Source of the DNA: a virus
Strand: one strand, 5' to 3'
DNA length: 24,339 bases
IMG/VR virus record: IMGVR_UViG_3300033146_003317
Coordinates: 1 to 24,339 of that record
Shown here: piece after piece, positions 14,146-21,057 of the stretch
Layout: every line of letters begins with the position of its first letter
How positions within the stretch are numbered: the stretch's first letter is position 1
Notes under the pieces: model-generated
Databases searched by the model: none
The model's input: the letters and a program-made list of their open reading frames with translations, nothing else
What the model was told of the DNA's origin: nothing
Translations under genes and position numbers: made by a program

Positions 14146-15849
14146 TTAGGATTTTACGTTACCTGGCTTACCTATAGAGGTAGTGCCTGGAGGAGCTTGG
14201 TCTGCATCAAGCTCTTCCTCTCCCGCCTCTTCAACCCCAGGGTCAGTACCATCCTCAAGACCATCCATTGGAGGCATTCCTTCGCCACCCATACCCATCG
14301 GGTCCTGTTGGGGTTGCTCCTCAAACTGCTTCTTCATGCGGTCCTTCATATCATCAACTTCAGAGTCAGTCATGCCGAAGTAAGTTTTGTAAAGATACTC
14401 ATCATCAAACAACATCAAACCTTTGACGGCTTGGACAATACGCACTTTCTGCTCATCCACTTCAAGTCGGCGCTTCTCAAACATATCCGAAGGAGAAGTG
14501 AGGCTTATTTCAACCGATTCGATTAAACTCTTAGGAAGCCCTCGTAAAGTAAGGTGACGTTTCAGAAGCACATTTAAGCTTCGCTCAACGTCTGCCTGCA
14601 AGCGGTGTACCGCCTTGGCGAATTTAACGTCAAGCTGAGAGAGATTAGCTTTGCGCTCGGGAGAGTTGTCCTTTTCTACAATAAAATCCTTGGGAACTTT
14701 AAGAGCTGCAAGAAGTTTATCTCGGAAATATTTAACGTCATCCGTCTCACCTAGGTTTTGTGCACCAGGGAGAACCTCAATTTTAGTACCTTGCCCGTTT
14801 CGAATAGGGATAAAGAAATCCTCGTCCACGGTAAGTGGGTTGTAGTTATAATCTATGGTGTTTTGAGCCGCATTCCACATAGGCTGCTTCTTGAACTTAG
14901 CTTTAATCCTTTCGACGAAAGCTTCAACTTTAGATTGAGGGAGGTTACCTGTCTCTAGGTAGAACGCACGCCTTTCAGGAGCACGTTGGATACGGTAGAT
15001 AAGCATCGCATCCTCCATTAGCATTAGAGATTTAAAGACTCGCACGCCATAAGCTAAGATTCCCTTACCGTAAGGGTAATAGTTAGCATCCGAGGTCATA
15101 CGGCGGAAGTGTACAATCTGGTCCTTATTAAGCGTAATGTAGTTTTTCTTTTTCTTATCGGGAAGAAAGCTTTGAGATAAATCCGTAGTTTGATTTGCAC
15201 GGCTAGGGATTTCCTGTAAGAACTCTTTCAAGTATCCATACTTATCTTCAACACGGAAAATATAGTTAGGGTTGAGAATCTTAAGACGTCGGATGCCTTG
15301 GTCAATGTTGTTAAGGTCTACTACGTTCTCAACGAAGCAATCCCCGTACTTAGCTGTATTTCGGACAATATCCCAGATGTACTTCTCTAGCTTGGTCTGC
15401 TTAACAAACCTCTCCACCTCACGCTTAAGAACCTCATTGTCTGTGTCAAGCTCAAACATTTCCTTTTTCGTGTTCTCCTGCGTAGCATCATCGGAGTAAA
15501 TATCAAGTGCCGCGCCGACTTCTGCCTCAAGGTCCATTCGCTCGTAATCCGCATAACGCCTGCGGCGTTCCTGCTCAACGCGAGGCATTCCATAACTAGT
15601 CCCTTGTTTGCCGTATCCCCCAGCGAAATCCTCAAAGGTCTCGTCTGCGGGGCTTTTAGCATCTCCAGCTAAAGGTTGTGCAAGAGGTGGGCGTCCACGC
15701 TTCTTCTTTCCACCAGTACCGAAGTTCTGCCAGAACGCGGAGAACCTTCCTCTATATCCAGGAGCGTCCTTTCCGTACGTGTGCGAGCTAGGGAACTCTG
15801 TTGCGCCCATGTTCTCGTCCACTTTATCGTTGTTTACATTCTCATCCAT
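14146..15849 (-). CDS. 20: Portal vertex protein, gp20-like
   Basis: This 567-residue protein matches T4-type portals across most of its length. Recognisable segments are YADYERMDLEAEVGAALDIY followed by SDDATQ, the KYGDCFVENVV region, LKILNPNYIFRVED, QIVHFR, LAYGVRVFKSLMLMEDAMLI followed by YRIQRAPERR, and LGETDDVKYFRDKLLAALKV. The dodecameric portal forms the DNA entry channel at one capsid vertex, docks the terminase and nucleates prohead assembly. T4 gp20 is 524 residues. The N-terminal 60 residues include KKKRGRPPL (about 48-56), an AT-hook-like motif not typical of portals. The acidic C-terminus is rich in Met, Gly and Pro. The gene overlaps the end of terminase by 16 bases, and the ATG has no Shine-Dalgarno site. 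Confidence 0.9.
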   Translation of the reverse strand: MDENVNNDKVDENMGATEFPSSHTYGKDAPGYRGRFSAFWQNFGTGGKKKRGRPPLAQPLAGDAKSPADETFEDFAGGYGKQGTSYGMPRVEQERRRRYADYERMDLEAEVGAALDIYSDDATQENTKKEMFELDTDNEVLKREVERFVKQTKLEKYIWDIVRNTAKYGDCFVENVVDLNNIDQGIRRLKILNPNYIFRVEDKYGYLKEFLQEIPSRANQTTDLSQSFLPDKKKKNYITLNKDQIVHFRRMTSDANYYPYGKGILAYGVRVFKSLMLMEDAMLIYRIQRAPERRAFYLETGNLPQSKVEAFVERIKAKFKKQPMWNAAQNTIDYNYNPLTVDEDFFIPIRNGQGTKIEVLPGAQNLGETDDVKYFRDKLLAALKVPKDFIVEKDNSPERKANLSQLDVKFAKAVHRLQADVERSLNVLLKRHLTLRGLPKSLIESVEISLTSPSDMFEKRRLEVDEQKVRIVQAVKGLMLFDDEYLYKTYFGMTDSEVDDMKDRMKKQFEEQPQQDPMGMGGEGMPPMDGLEDGTDPGVEEAGEEELDADQAPPGTTSIGKPGNVKS

Positions 15850-17303
15850 TGGTGGTATTGTTGTATCTCGTCGTCGTCAGCATATTTAGTACTTACTATA
15901 GGCATTGCCATGGATTTATTATCGTCGCCTGATGTTAAAGGTTCAGGACTTCCACGGTAAATATCATCCATTGAGTGAGCCGCTAACGCTAAGCTCATTA
16001 CTAAGTCATCATTATACCCGTCATCTGCTTCCACCTTACCAGTGTCTGCATTTATAATAAAAGTTAAAAGTTCTTCAACTGTGCGCGATGAATTGATTTT
16101 TATTTTACCTTTTCTCAGGCAATCTTCCAAATCCGTTAAAACAACTTCACGACTTTTAGTTGTCAGCATCAAGCCAAATTCGCCCTTATCATCCATGATA
16201 AGGTTATCATACTCTAAAATCTCCCATAACTGTTCGATAAGAGCCAGTCCAAGCCCGTTACGTTCCACTTGAACATATGCAGTATTGTAATGGTATCCTT
16301 CTTTCCTGATAATCTCCGCGAATTTACTGATGGGAGTGACGTTAGAGTAGAATTCTGCTACCTGCTCGCCATTATATAAATTAATAATATGGAAAGCGGA
16401 GTGGTCACGCTCACGGCCATAAGAGGCATCCACCGTCAGTAGGTAGTTGTAATAAGGCTGAGGCTCTTCCCACACGCGCATACGGTGAGTGTACTTGGAA
16501 CTCCACTCTTCTGAGCAGGATTCTTTCATAGTTACTAGGGTGTGCCTATCAATGAAGGTGTCTCCCGTGCCTAGGAACTCGCATTCGTACTCCTGAAGCC
16601 AAGCTTTGTCCGACATGTTTGGTCGGGTCTCAGCATACCATTCAGGGGTATACCACGGGTGCTCTTCCCATTGAATATCTACGATGTGAAACTTGTTTAT
16701 TTTCTCTATCGCGCCTTTGTAAAGCTCATAGTAAAGATTGCTCATACCATTAACCGTAGAGATGATGCAAGCGGAACCACCCGTACTAATCGTAGGGTAG
16801 ATTGCCATCCAGAACTCCCTCATCTTATCTACGAAAGCAGCCTCATCCACAATAAGGAGAGAGACCGACTCACCGCGACCCGCCCCAGCAGGCTGTGATT
16901 TAATCTGCGAACCTGTAGAGAGCTTCAGGACGTGCTTGTTACGCATTACCTCCTTAGGCTTCAGCCATGCAGGTAAGTCATCATACATAGTCACAACGCG
17001 TTCTAGGAAGGCTCGCGACTCCCTATCACCAATGGACACTACCATAACGTTCTGATGGTCAAAAAAGATAATTTTCCACAGAGAGTATGCAGCAGAGAGC
17101 GTAGTAATTCCCGCCTGACGGAACTTCCTTACTAAAGTAAAGCGATTCCCATTAATCTCACCAATCATACGTTCCTGAAACGGAAAAAGCTTAAAGGGTA
17201 CAACCCCCTTAATAGGGTGAATAACATTTACATACGTCTTGATGAAATAGACGGGGTCAGTCGCACATTTCTCTAGTTCGTCTAAAATTTCTTCTCTCTT
17301 CAC
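15834..17303 (-). CDS. 17: Terminase large subunit, gp17-like DNA packaging motor and nuclease
   Basis: I prefer the GTG at 17303 (MKREEILDELEK), giving 489 residues; an ATG five codons upstream overlaps the divergent ATG. The ATPase domain has a Walker A-like RKFRQAGITT (about 59-68) lacking the usual GK[ST] lysine, Walker B SLLIVDEAAF (about 148-157) and coupling motif ACIISTVNG (about 178-186). The nuclease domain has LLTVDASYGRERDHSAF (Asp292), VQVERNG (Glu347) and YNDDLVMSLALA (Asp432/433). The terminase translocates DNA into proheads through the portal and cuts the concatemer. It lacks the roughly 110-residue N-terminal extension of T4 gp17 (610 residues). Portal follows directly with a 16-base overlap; sheath and tube genes, which separate them in T4, are elsewhere. 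Confidence 0.92.
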   Translation of the reverse strand: MKREEILDELEKCATDPVYFIKTYVNVIHPIKGVVPFKLFPFQERMIGEINGNRFTLVRKFRQAGITTLSAAYSLWKIIFFDHQNVMVVSIGDRESRAFLERVVTMYDDLPAWLKPKEVMRNKHVLKLSTGSQIKSQPAGAGRGESVSLLIVDEAAFVDKMREFWMAIYPTISTGGSACIISTVNGMSNLYYELYKGAIEKINKFHIVDIQWEEHPWYTPEWYAETRPNMSDKAWLQEYECEFLGTGDTFIDRHTLVTMKESCSEEWSSKYTHRMRVWEEPQPYYNYLLTVDASYGRERDHSAFHIINLYNGEQVAEFYSNVTPISKFAEIIRKEGYHYNTAYVQVERNGLGLALIEQLWEILEYDNLIMDDKGEFGLMLTTKSREVVLTDLEDCLRKGKIKINSSRTVEELLTFIINADTGKVEADDGYNDDLVMSLALAAHSMDDIYRGSPEPLTSGDDNKSMAMPIVSTKYADDDEIQQYHQWMRM

Positions 17304-17319
17304 GCTATTATATAGCATG
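17301..17319. promoter_or_regulatory. Shared divergent start element of terminase and glycosyltransferase genes
   Basis: Read on the minus strand, TATATAATAGCGTGAAGA runs into the terminase GTG. On the plus strand TATTATATAGC leads directly into the glycosyltransferase ATG. Almost the same block occurs at 18496-18514. There is no Shine-Dalgarno site on either side. Confidence 0.45.
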
Positions 17320-18015
17320 AACCGCTACGTAATCATACCCACGCGTGAATCAATGACTGATTGCGAGGATAAAACTACCACGGTAGGAAAATTAAACGCT
17401 TTTTTGACGGGTGCGGGGTGGGAAGTTCACTTTATTAAGCATGCGGAGTCCATGCTGGCAGCTTTAAGGAGCGGAGTTGAAGAGTGTGGTGTATTGGCGG
17501 AGGATTACGTTATTTTTTGCCATGATGACATCGAAATCTTAAATAATATCGAGTATTTTAACGGGATTTTGAATTCTAAGCTGTCGGACCCCACTACAGG
17601 GTTCACTGGCATTGCAGGAACTGCCGTCCTAACCTCAATAATTAATTGGTTTGCGTGCAGCCAACAGCATAATAGTGGGGGCGGCGTGGTGTATCATGGA
17701 AAAGACTACGAAACCATGTACATAACCCCTTTTGGGGGGGCACGAAATGTAGTTACGTTAGACGGGTGTTTTTTAGCCACTAAGGGTTCCACTTTACACT
17801 CAATTTCTTTGCGAGCGCCCGCGTCTTGGAAGAGTGCATGGCATCATTACGATACCTTTTTAACCCTTCAATGTTTTATAAAGAAGAAAGTTAACAAGAT
17901 TTCCCCCATATCAATCCGCCATGCTTCGGGGGGTGACTATAACGCCTTGTATCAAGAGGATATTCCTAGAGTTGCTGCGTCATTCGCTAACCATTTGCCC
18001 GCCATCGTAAACTAA
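17317..18015 (+). CDS. Glycosyltransferase-like protein, StrF-type (GT-A fold)
   Basis: The 232-residue product matches the StrF-like glycosyltransferase 2 group: N-terminal YVIIPTRE strand, VIFCHDDIEILNN with the DDI acidic motif at about 70-72, TGFTGIAGTAVL, then a GGGVVYHG loop. VVTLDGCFLATKG follows as the acceptor-side motif, then WHHYDTFLTLQCF and a closing SIRHASGG. These enzymes typically transfer a sugar from a nucleotide-sugar donor; substrate and acceptor are unknown. It may modify a phage structural protein (a Ser/Thr-rich candidate lies at 18771-20126), DNA or host surface sugars. The start shares a CATG with the divergent terminase side, and the 3' end overlaps the convergent gene by 36 bases. 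No Shine-Dalgarno site is present. Confidence 0.65.
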   Translation: MNRYVIIPTRESMTDCEDKTTTVGKLNAFLTGAGWEVHFIKHAESMLAALRSGVEECGVLAEDYVIFCHDDIEILNNIEYFNGILNSKLSDPTTGFTGIAGTAVLTSIINWFACSQQHNSGGGVVYHGKDYETMYITPFGGARNVVTLDGCFLATKGSTLHSISLRAPASWKSAWHHYDTFLTLQCFIKKKVNKISPISIRHASGGDYNALYQEDIPRVAASFANHLPAIVN

Positions 18016-18498
18016 CTCCCACAAGTTCATGTGAGGTACAGCGGAACAGGTTTTTTCCATAAAGGAACGGTAAGAATTAGTCGTATCCTTGCTGTAGAAA
18101 AACACGATAGCATCTGAAACCCTACAAAGAAACTCTACAGAGTCCTCGTAAAGGTTCTCTCCATCTTTCCTTGTGACGGGAACCTTAGATTCCATTAAAA
18201 CAAACGACTTAGCTTTCTCCATCGCTTGCCGTATGCATAGCTTATCTACAAGTTTAGCGTTATTGTAGAAATTAGGGTAAGGGGAAACCATAATATAAGG
18301 GATTTCTAATATAGAACATAGAACCCCTACGAACGAGCAGGTCCCCACAGTAGGCATAATGTAAACCAAGTCGGGTTGAGTCTGCTTAAAAAACTCAACT
18401 AGCAGGTCCACGGACTCTTGCCTCTTACGAGATGACCAACCTACACCCCCTTTCGGGAAAAATTCATCTCCAAATATTGACAAAACTTTTTTCTTCAC
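17980..18498 (-). CDS. Small Rossmann-like protein, possibly SLOG/YpsA-like
   Basis: This 172-residue protein starts at GTG 18498 (MKKKVLSIFGDEFFPKGG). It alternates strands and helices: VLSIFGDEF, then PDLVYIMPTVGTCSFVGVL, then IPYIMVSPYPNF, a Met/Lys helix, and SDAIVFFYSKDTTNSYRSF. The layout of a Gly-containing loop after the second strand, followed by 'iPyi..v.P' and later 'sDaivff', recalls SLOG-superfamily nucleotide-binding proteins such as YpsA/DUF1273, but key residues are not clear. It lies upstream of terminase on the minus strand, separated by the opposing glycosyltransferase gene whose 3' end it overlaps. Function is unknown. The start element is nearly identical to that of terminase. 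Confidence 0.6.
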   Translation of the reverse strand: MKKKVLSIFGDEFFPKGGVGWSSRKRQESVDLLVEFFKQTQPDLVYIMPTVGTCSFVGVLCSILEIPYIMVSPYPNFYNNAKLVDKLCIRQAMEKAKSFVLMESKVPVTRKDGENLYEDSVEFLCRVSDAIVFFYSKDTTNSYRSFMEKTCSAVPHMNLWELVYDGGQMVSE

Positions 18499-18514
18499 GC
18501 TTTTATATACTATG
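18496..18514. promoter_or_regulatory. Shared divergent start element, second copy
   Basis: On the minus strand TATATAAAAGCGTGAAGA matches the terminase start element at 17 of 18 positions and contains the GTG start. On the plus strand TTTTATATACT leads directly into the ATG at 18512. Only 13 bases separate the two coding regions. Confidence 0.45.
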
Positions 18515-18790
18515 TCTACAAAGAATTACTATACTGTTTGGTCCTGGCTCGATACCCCCTATGCTATTAGAATGTCTTCTCCATTGGAAGAGGACGGTAC
18601 ATGGATAGTTAGGATAGAGCCTGGGTACGGCTTCCCGCACGAAAATCTTTCAGTTGTAAATCGCCCTAATTGGGAAGTAAAGCAAAAAATAATTGATGGT
18701 AGGTGGTATGCTTTTATTAAAGACCCAGAGAGTTTATTGTGGCCTGAATTTGACTCAGCTCAATTTGATTTTATGAACCAACTCCGTTAG
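18512..18790 (+). CDS. Small beta-rich protein, function unknown
   Basis: This 92-residue protein is rich in aromatic residues, with six tryptophans (YYTVWSWLDTPYAIRM, GTWIVRIEPGYGFPHENLSV, GRWYAFIKDPESLLWPEF). It looks like a compact beta sheet without Cys, signal peptide or membrane segment. It is a single plus-strand gene with its own TATA-like start region, and its last 20 bases overlap the convergent fibre-like gene. I do not recognise it. The coherent length and shared start element support a real gene. Confidence 0.6.
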   Translation: MSTKNYYTVWSWLDTPYAIRMSSPLEEDGTWIVRIEPGYGFPHENLSVVNRPNWEVKQKIIDGRWYAFIKDPESLLWPEFDSAQFDFMNQLR

Positions 18791-20126
18791 TAAATTGAGT
18801 TGAGTTGGCAAAAGTGTTAGGTGATGAGTATTCTGCTTCACTCTCATTATGGAAAATGGCAAAAATGTAGGGGTAATTACTGTGACCAGTGTTAATATCA
18901 TCAACGAGGTCCTCAATAGCGTCTGTCCCAGTCTGTCCGTTGTAACTGGCTATGCCTGTCCCTGCAGAATTAAATAGCTTTAAGCCATAGCTGTATGGAC
19001 CAGGGCGCGACCCCTGCCTATTGAGACCATGGTAAATGCTATTTCCAGCAGTACCAGCTATTTCTCCTGGTCCTGGCGGGTCGGGTTCATCCGAGGGCAT
19101 AGCATAAATAGTTAGTACATCAACACCCGTATCGGGGTCAACATATACAAACCAAGGAGTCTGTAGGGCCTCAGTCGTAGTCGTTGTTGTAGTTGTTGAA
19201 GTGTTACTAACGGTTGTAGTCGAGGTTGTAGTTGAAGTTGAAGTGCTTGTAGTTGAAGTTGTAGTGCTAGTTGAAGTTGTAGTGCTAGTTGAAGTTGTAG
19301 TCGAGGTTGAAGTTGTAGTAGTGGTTGCTGTAGTGGTTGAAGTAGTGGTTGTTGAAGTAGTGGTTGTTAAAGTAGAGGTTATTGGTGTTGTGGTTGAAGT
19401 AGTGGTTGTTGAAGTAGAGGTTGTTGAAGTAGAGGTTGTTGAAGTAGAGGTAGAGGTTGTACTAGTCACAGTTGTCATTGTTTGAGTAGTAGTAGTGACG
19501 GTAGGTACGAAGGGGGACCTGTCTTCGGTAAAGTTAAGGGTCCAACGTATCATTAAAGAGAAGTAGTCTTCTTTCTGAATGGGTGTAATATGCCTGTAAG
19601 CAGCCAAAAGGTGCCCAGGCTCTTCTCTAGGGGAAGTATCAACCGTAGAGTTTGAAGGTGAGTTTCCCCCTAACCCAAGTTGATTTGGATTATTAGTAGG
19701 TGCCTGCTCTAATTGAGACGCCTGACCTTGTACGAGGAATGGGTTGTCTACAAAAAGACCTACCTCGTTAATAGTCGTACCATTAGCTGTCTGTTCATCG
19801 AGAAATACTACACTTACAAGAGATGAAGTTCCTAGCTGGCCTTGGTGTGTAAGAGAAACGAAGTCCTGGTCTGTAAAGGGTACACCTTCCCTAATGTAAA
19901 GCGTTGCACTCGTTACGTCTACACTTCGAAGAACTCCGCCATATTCCTCATCGGTAAGGGGTGCGCCTAAAGATATAACAGAGGACGCTTCTACTACTGA
20001 GGAAGCTCCTTGACCTACTTGAAAATGATTTATTTGGTAGGGAGAGATATCACATTCACCCCTAACATTGGATTGACCTGTTAGAGTTCCAGGAAAACTT
20101 ATGTCTATAATATCGTCAAATTCCAT
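18771..20126 (-). CDS. Fibre-like structural protein with mucin-like Ser/Thr linker
   Basis: The 451-residue protein has three parts. The N-terminal 200 residues (LTDEEYGGVLRSVDVTSATL, TTINEVGLFVDN, LLAAYRHITPIQKEDYFSLM) resemble the N-terminal attachment domain of phage tail fibre or collar proteins, which often has an 'INEVGLF...aaYr.i.pi.K' pattern. Residues about 209-318 are almost only Ser and Thr. The C-terminal 130 residues (ALQTPWFVYVDPDTGVDVLT..., SIYHGLNRQGSRPGPYSYGL) form a separate beta-rich, Gly/Pro-rich domain, probably the tip. It follows the cysteine-rich gene by 6 bases, with GGAG ten bases before ATG. The Ser/Thr linker may be a flexible stalk and could be glycosylated; the repeat also invites length variation. 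Confidence 0.7.
   Translation of the reverse strand: MEFDDIIDISFPGTLTGQSNVRGECDISPYQINHFQVGQGASSVVEASSVISLGAPLTDEEYGGVLRSVDVTSATLYIREGVPFTDQDFVSLTHQGQLGTSSLVSVVFLDEQTANGTTINEVGLFVDNPFLVQGQASQLEQAPTNNPNQLGLGGNSPSNSTVDTSPREEPGHLLAAYRHITPIQKEDYFSLMIRWTLNFTEDRSPFVPTVTTTTQTMTTVTSTTSTSTSTTSTSTTSTSTTTTSTTTPITSTLTTTTSTTTTSTTTATTTTTSTSTTTSTSTTTSTSTTTSTTSTSTSTTTSTTTVSNTSTTTTTTTTEALQTPWFVYVDPDTGVDVLTIYAMPSDEPDPPGPGEIAGTAGNSIYHGLNRQGSRPGPYSYGLKLFNSAGTGIASYNGQTGTDAIEDLVDDINTGHSNYPYIFAIFHNESEAEYSSPNTFANSTQFTNGVGS
19173..19502 (-). repeat. Low-complexity Ser/Thr-coding repeat tract
   Basis: About 330 bases built of GTAGTTGAAGTT-like units (plus-strand reading) encode roughly 110 residues of Thr and Ser in the fibre-like protein. 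Several near-identical 15-18 base units sit in tandem (for example around 19253-19310 and 19322-19440), so slippage and assembly errors are likely here. Confidence 0.85.
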
Positions 20127-20132
20127 TAGTTA

Positions 20133-20945
20133 TTAACTCCCGCAGCAAGCTTTAAATACAGGCTTCACTACATTTCCTCCGAAAGAATAATCACTCTCAA
20201 TAGCACTTTGAGTCAATGCTATGGTCTGCGCCGCCTCCACGGGCACGCTCATGTCTCCAGAAGGTACAGTACCAGTAACCGTATAAGTTTTTGCAGTAGA
20301 AGCATCAGGACATGGTCCCTTGCAGCACCCTGCTTTTTTCCATGTAGTATCACGAAACTGCATTAGCCCTCCTACGGTCCACGTACCATTTAGTGTGCTA
20401 TTCCAATGCATTCCGCCTAGGCCGTTGGTGTACTCTATCACTTCCGCGCAAGTCATCATATGTGGCCCCTGGGGCCACCCGTCTGGGTTGACGTCTCTTT
20501 TACCTTCACACCACACATGCAAGCACTTGGTAGTGGCTCTAACTTGTATTGTACCCGTGTAAGTCTGTGAAGTACGGCTGGCAGCCTTAAAAGTTAGAGA
20601 GCCTACTATAGCTAAGATGTTAACGCAACAGTTTTCCCTTGTACCGCTCGCTGCAGCAGCCGCAAAAGATTCTGACCAGTCCGCTGATTCACGGAGTTGG
20701 TTCTCGGTTCCTTCAGGGACAATAGAAGGTCTGGGCCCGTAACGCTGGGAGTCGGGAAGGCATGAACTCGTTGAGGGGGTTAGGTTATAACATCCAGACG
20801 CCGTCATAAACTGGGCAATACTCTGTCCGAGTCCGCTCGTAATAACGTTATGGTCATCGAACAATACGGTTTCTTCACCTGTTTTGTTATCTATCTTGAT
20901 AACCTCTAGATGTCCCGTGAGTTTTATCTTTTCGTTGAAGTCCAT
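20133..20945 (-). CDS. Cysteine-rich virion structural protein
   Basis: The 270-residue protein starts MDFNEKIKLTGHLEVIKIDN, then KTGEETVLFDDHNVITSGLG, a pattern common at the N-terminus of phage tail and fibre-associated proteins. The remainder has twelve cysteines, including three CC pairs (NCCV, GCCKGPC and the near-terminal ACCGS), with many Gly, Thr and Trp. No secretion signal is present. A metal site or late-forming disulfides could stabilise the particle outside the cell. It is followed by the fibre-like gene with a 6-base gap, so the two are probably partners. It starts after ATACATA without a close Shine-Dalgarno site. Family unknown. Confidence 0.65.
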   Translation of the reverse strand: MDFNEKIKLTGHLEVIKIDNKTGEETVLFDDHNVITSGLGQSIAQFMTASGCYNLTPSTSSCLPDSQRYGPRPSIVPEGTENQLRESADWSESFAAAAASGTRENCCVNILAIVGSLTFKAASRTSQTYTGTIQVRATTKCLHVWCEGKRDVNPDGWPQGPHMMTCAEVIEYTNGLGGMHWNSTLNGTWTVGGLMQFRDTTWKKAGCCKGPCPDASTAKTYTVTGTVPSGDMSVPVEAAQTIALTQSAIESDYSFGGNVVKPVFKACCGS

Positions 20946-21001
20946 TATGTATGCGTGCGCTCCCGCCCCGCACTCGCGCTCTTATTATCTAGGGTAGATA
21001 C

Positions 21002-21038
21002 AAAAAAAAGCCATGATGAGTATTAACCCACCATGGCT
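21002..21038 (-). terminator. Strong rho-independent terminator after the lipobox membrane protein gene
   Basis: On the minus strand a 13-bp stem (21026-21038 pairing with 21009-21021, including two G-U pairs) with loop TAAT is followed by a run of eight T residues (21009-21002). It lies 19 bases after the stop at 21058 and separates that gene from the downstream structural operon. Between it and the ATG at 20945 lie about 55 GC-rich bases with no evident gene. Confidence 0.8.
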
Positions 21039-21057
21039 CAAATTAAAAAAAGAGAAT

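Noticed and set aside
19201-19485. Valine/glutamate-rich 94-residue plus-strand frame
   Set aside because: It is the antisense of the Ser/Thr repeat tract; only the fibre-like protein frame has flanking globular domains.
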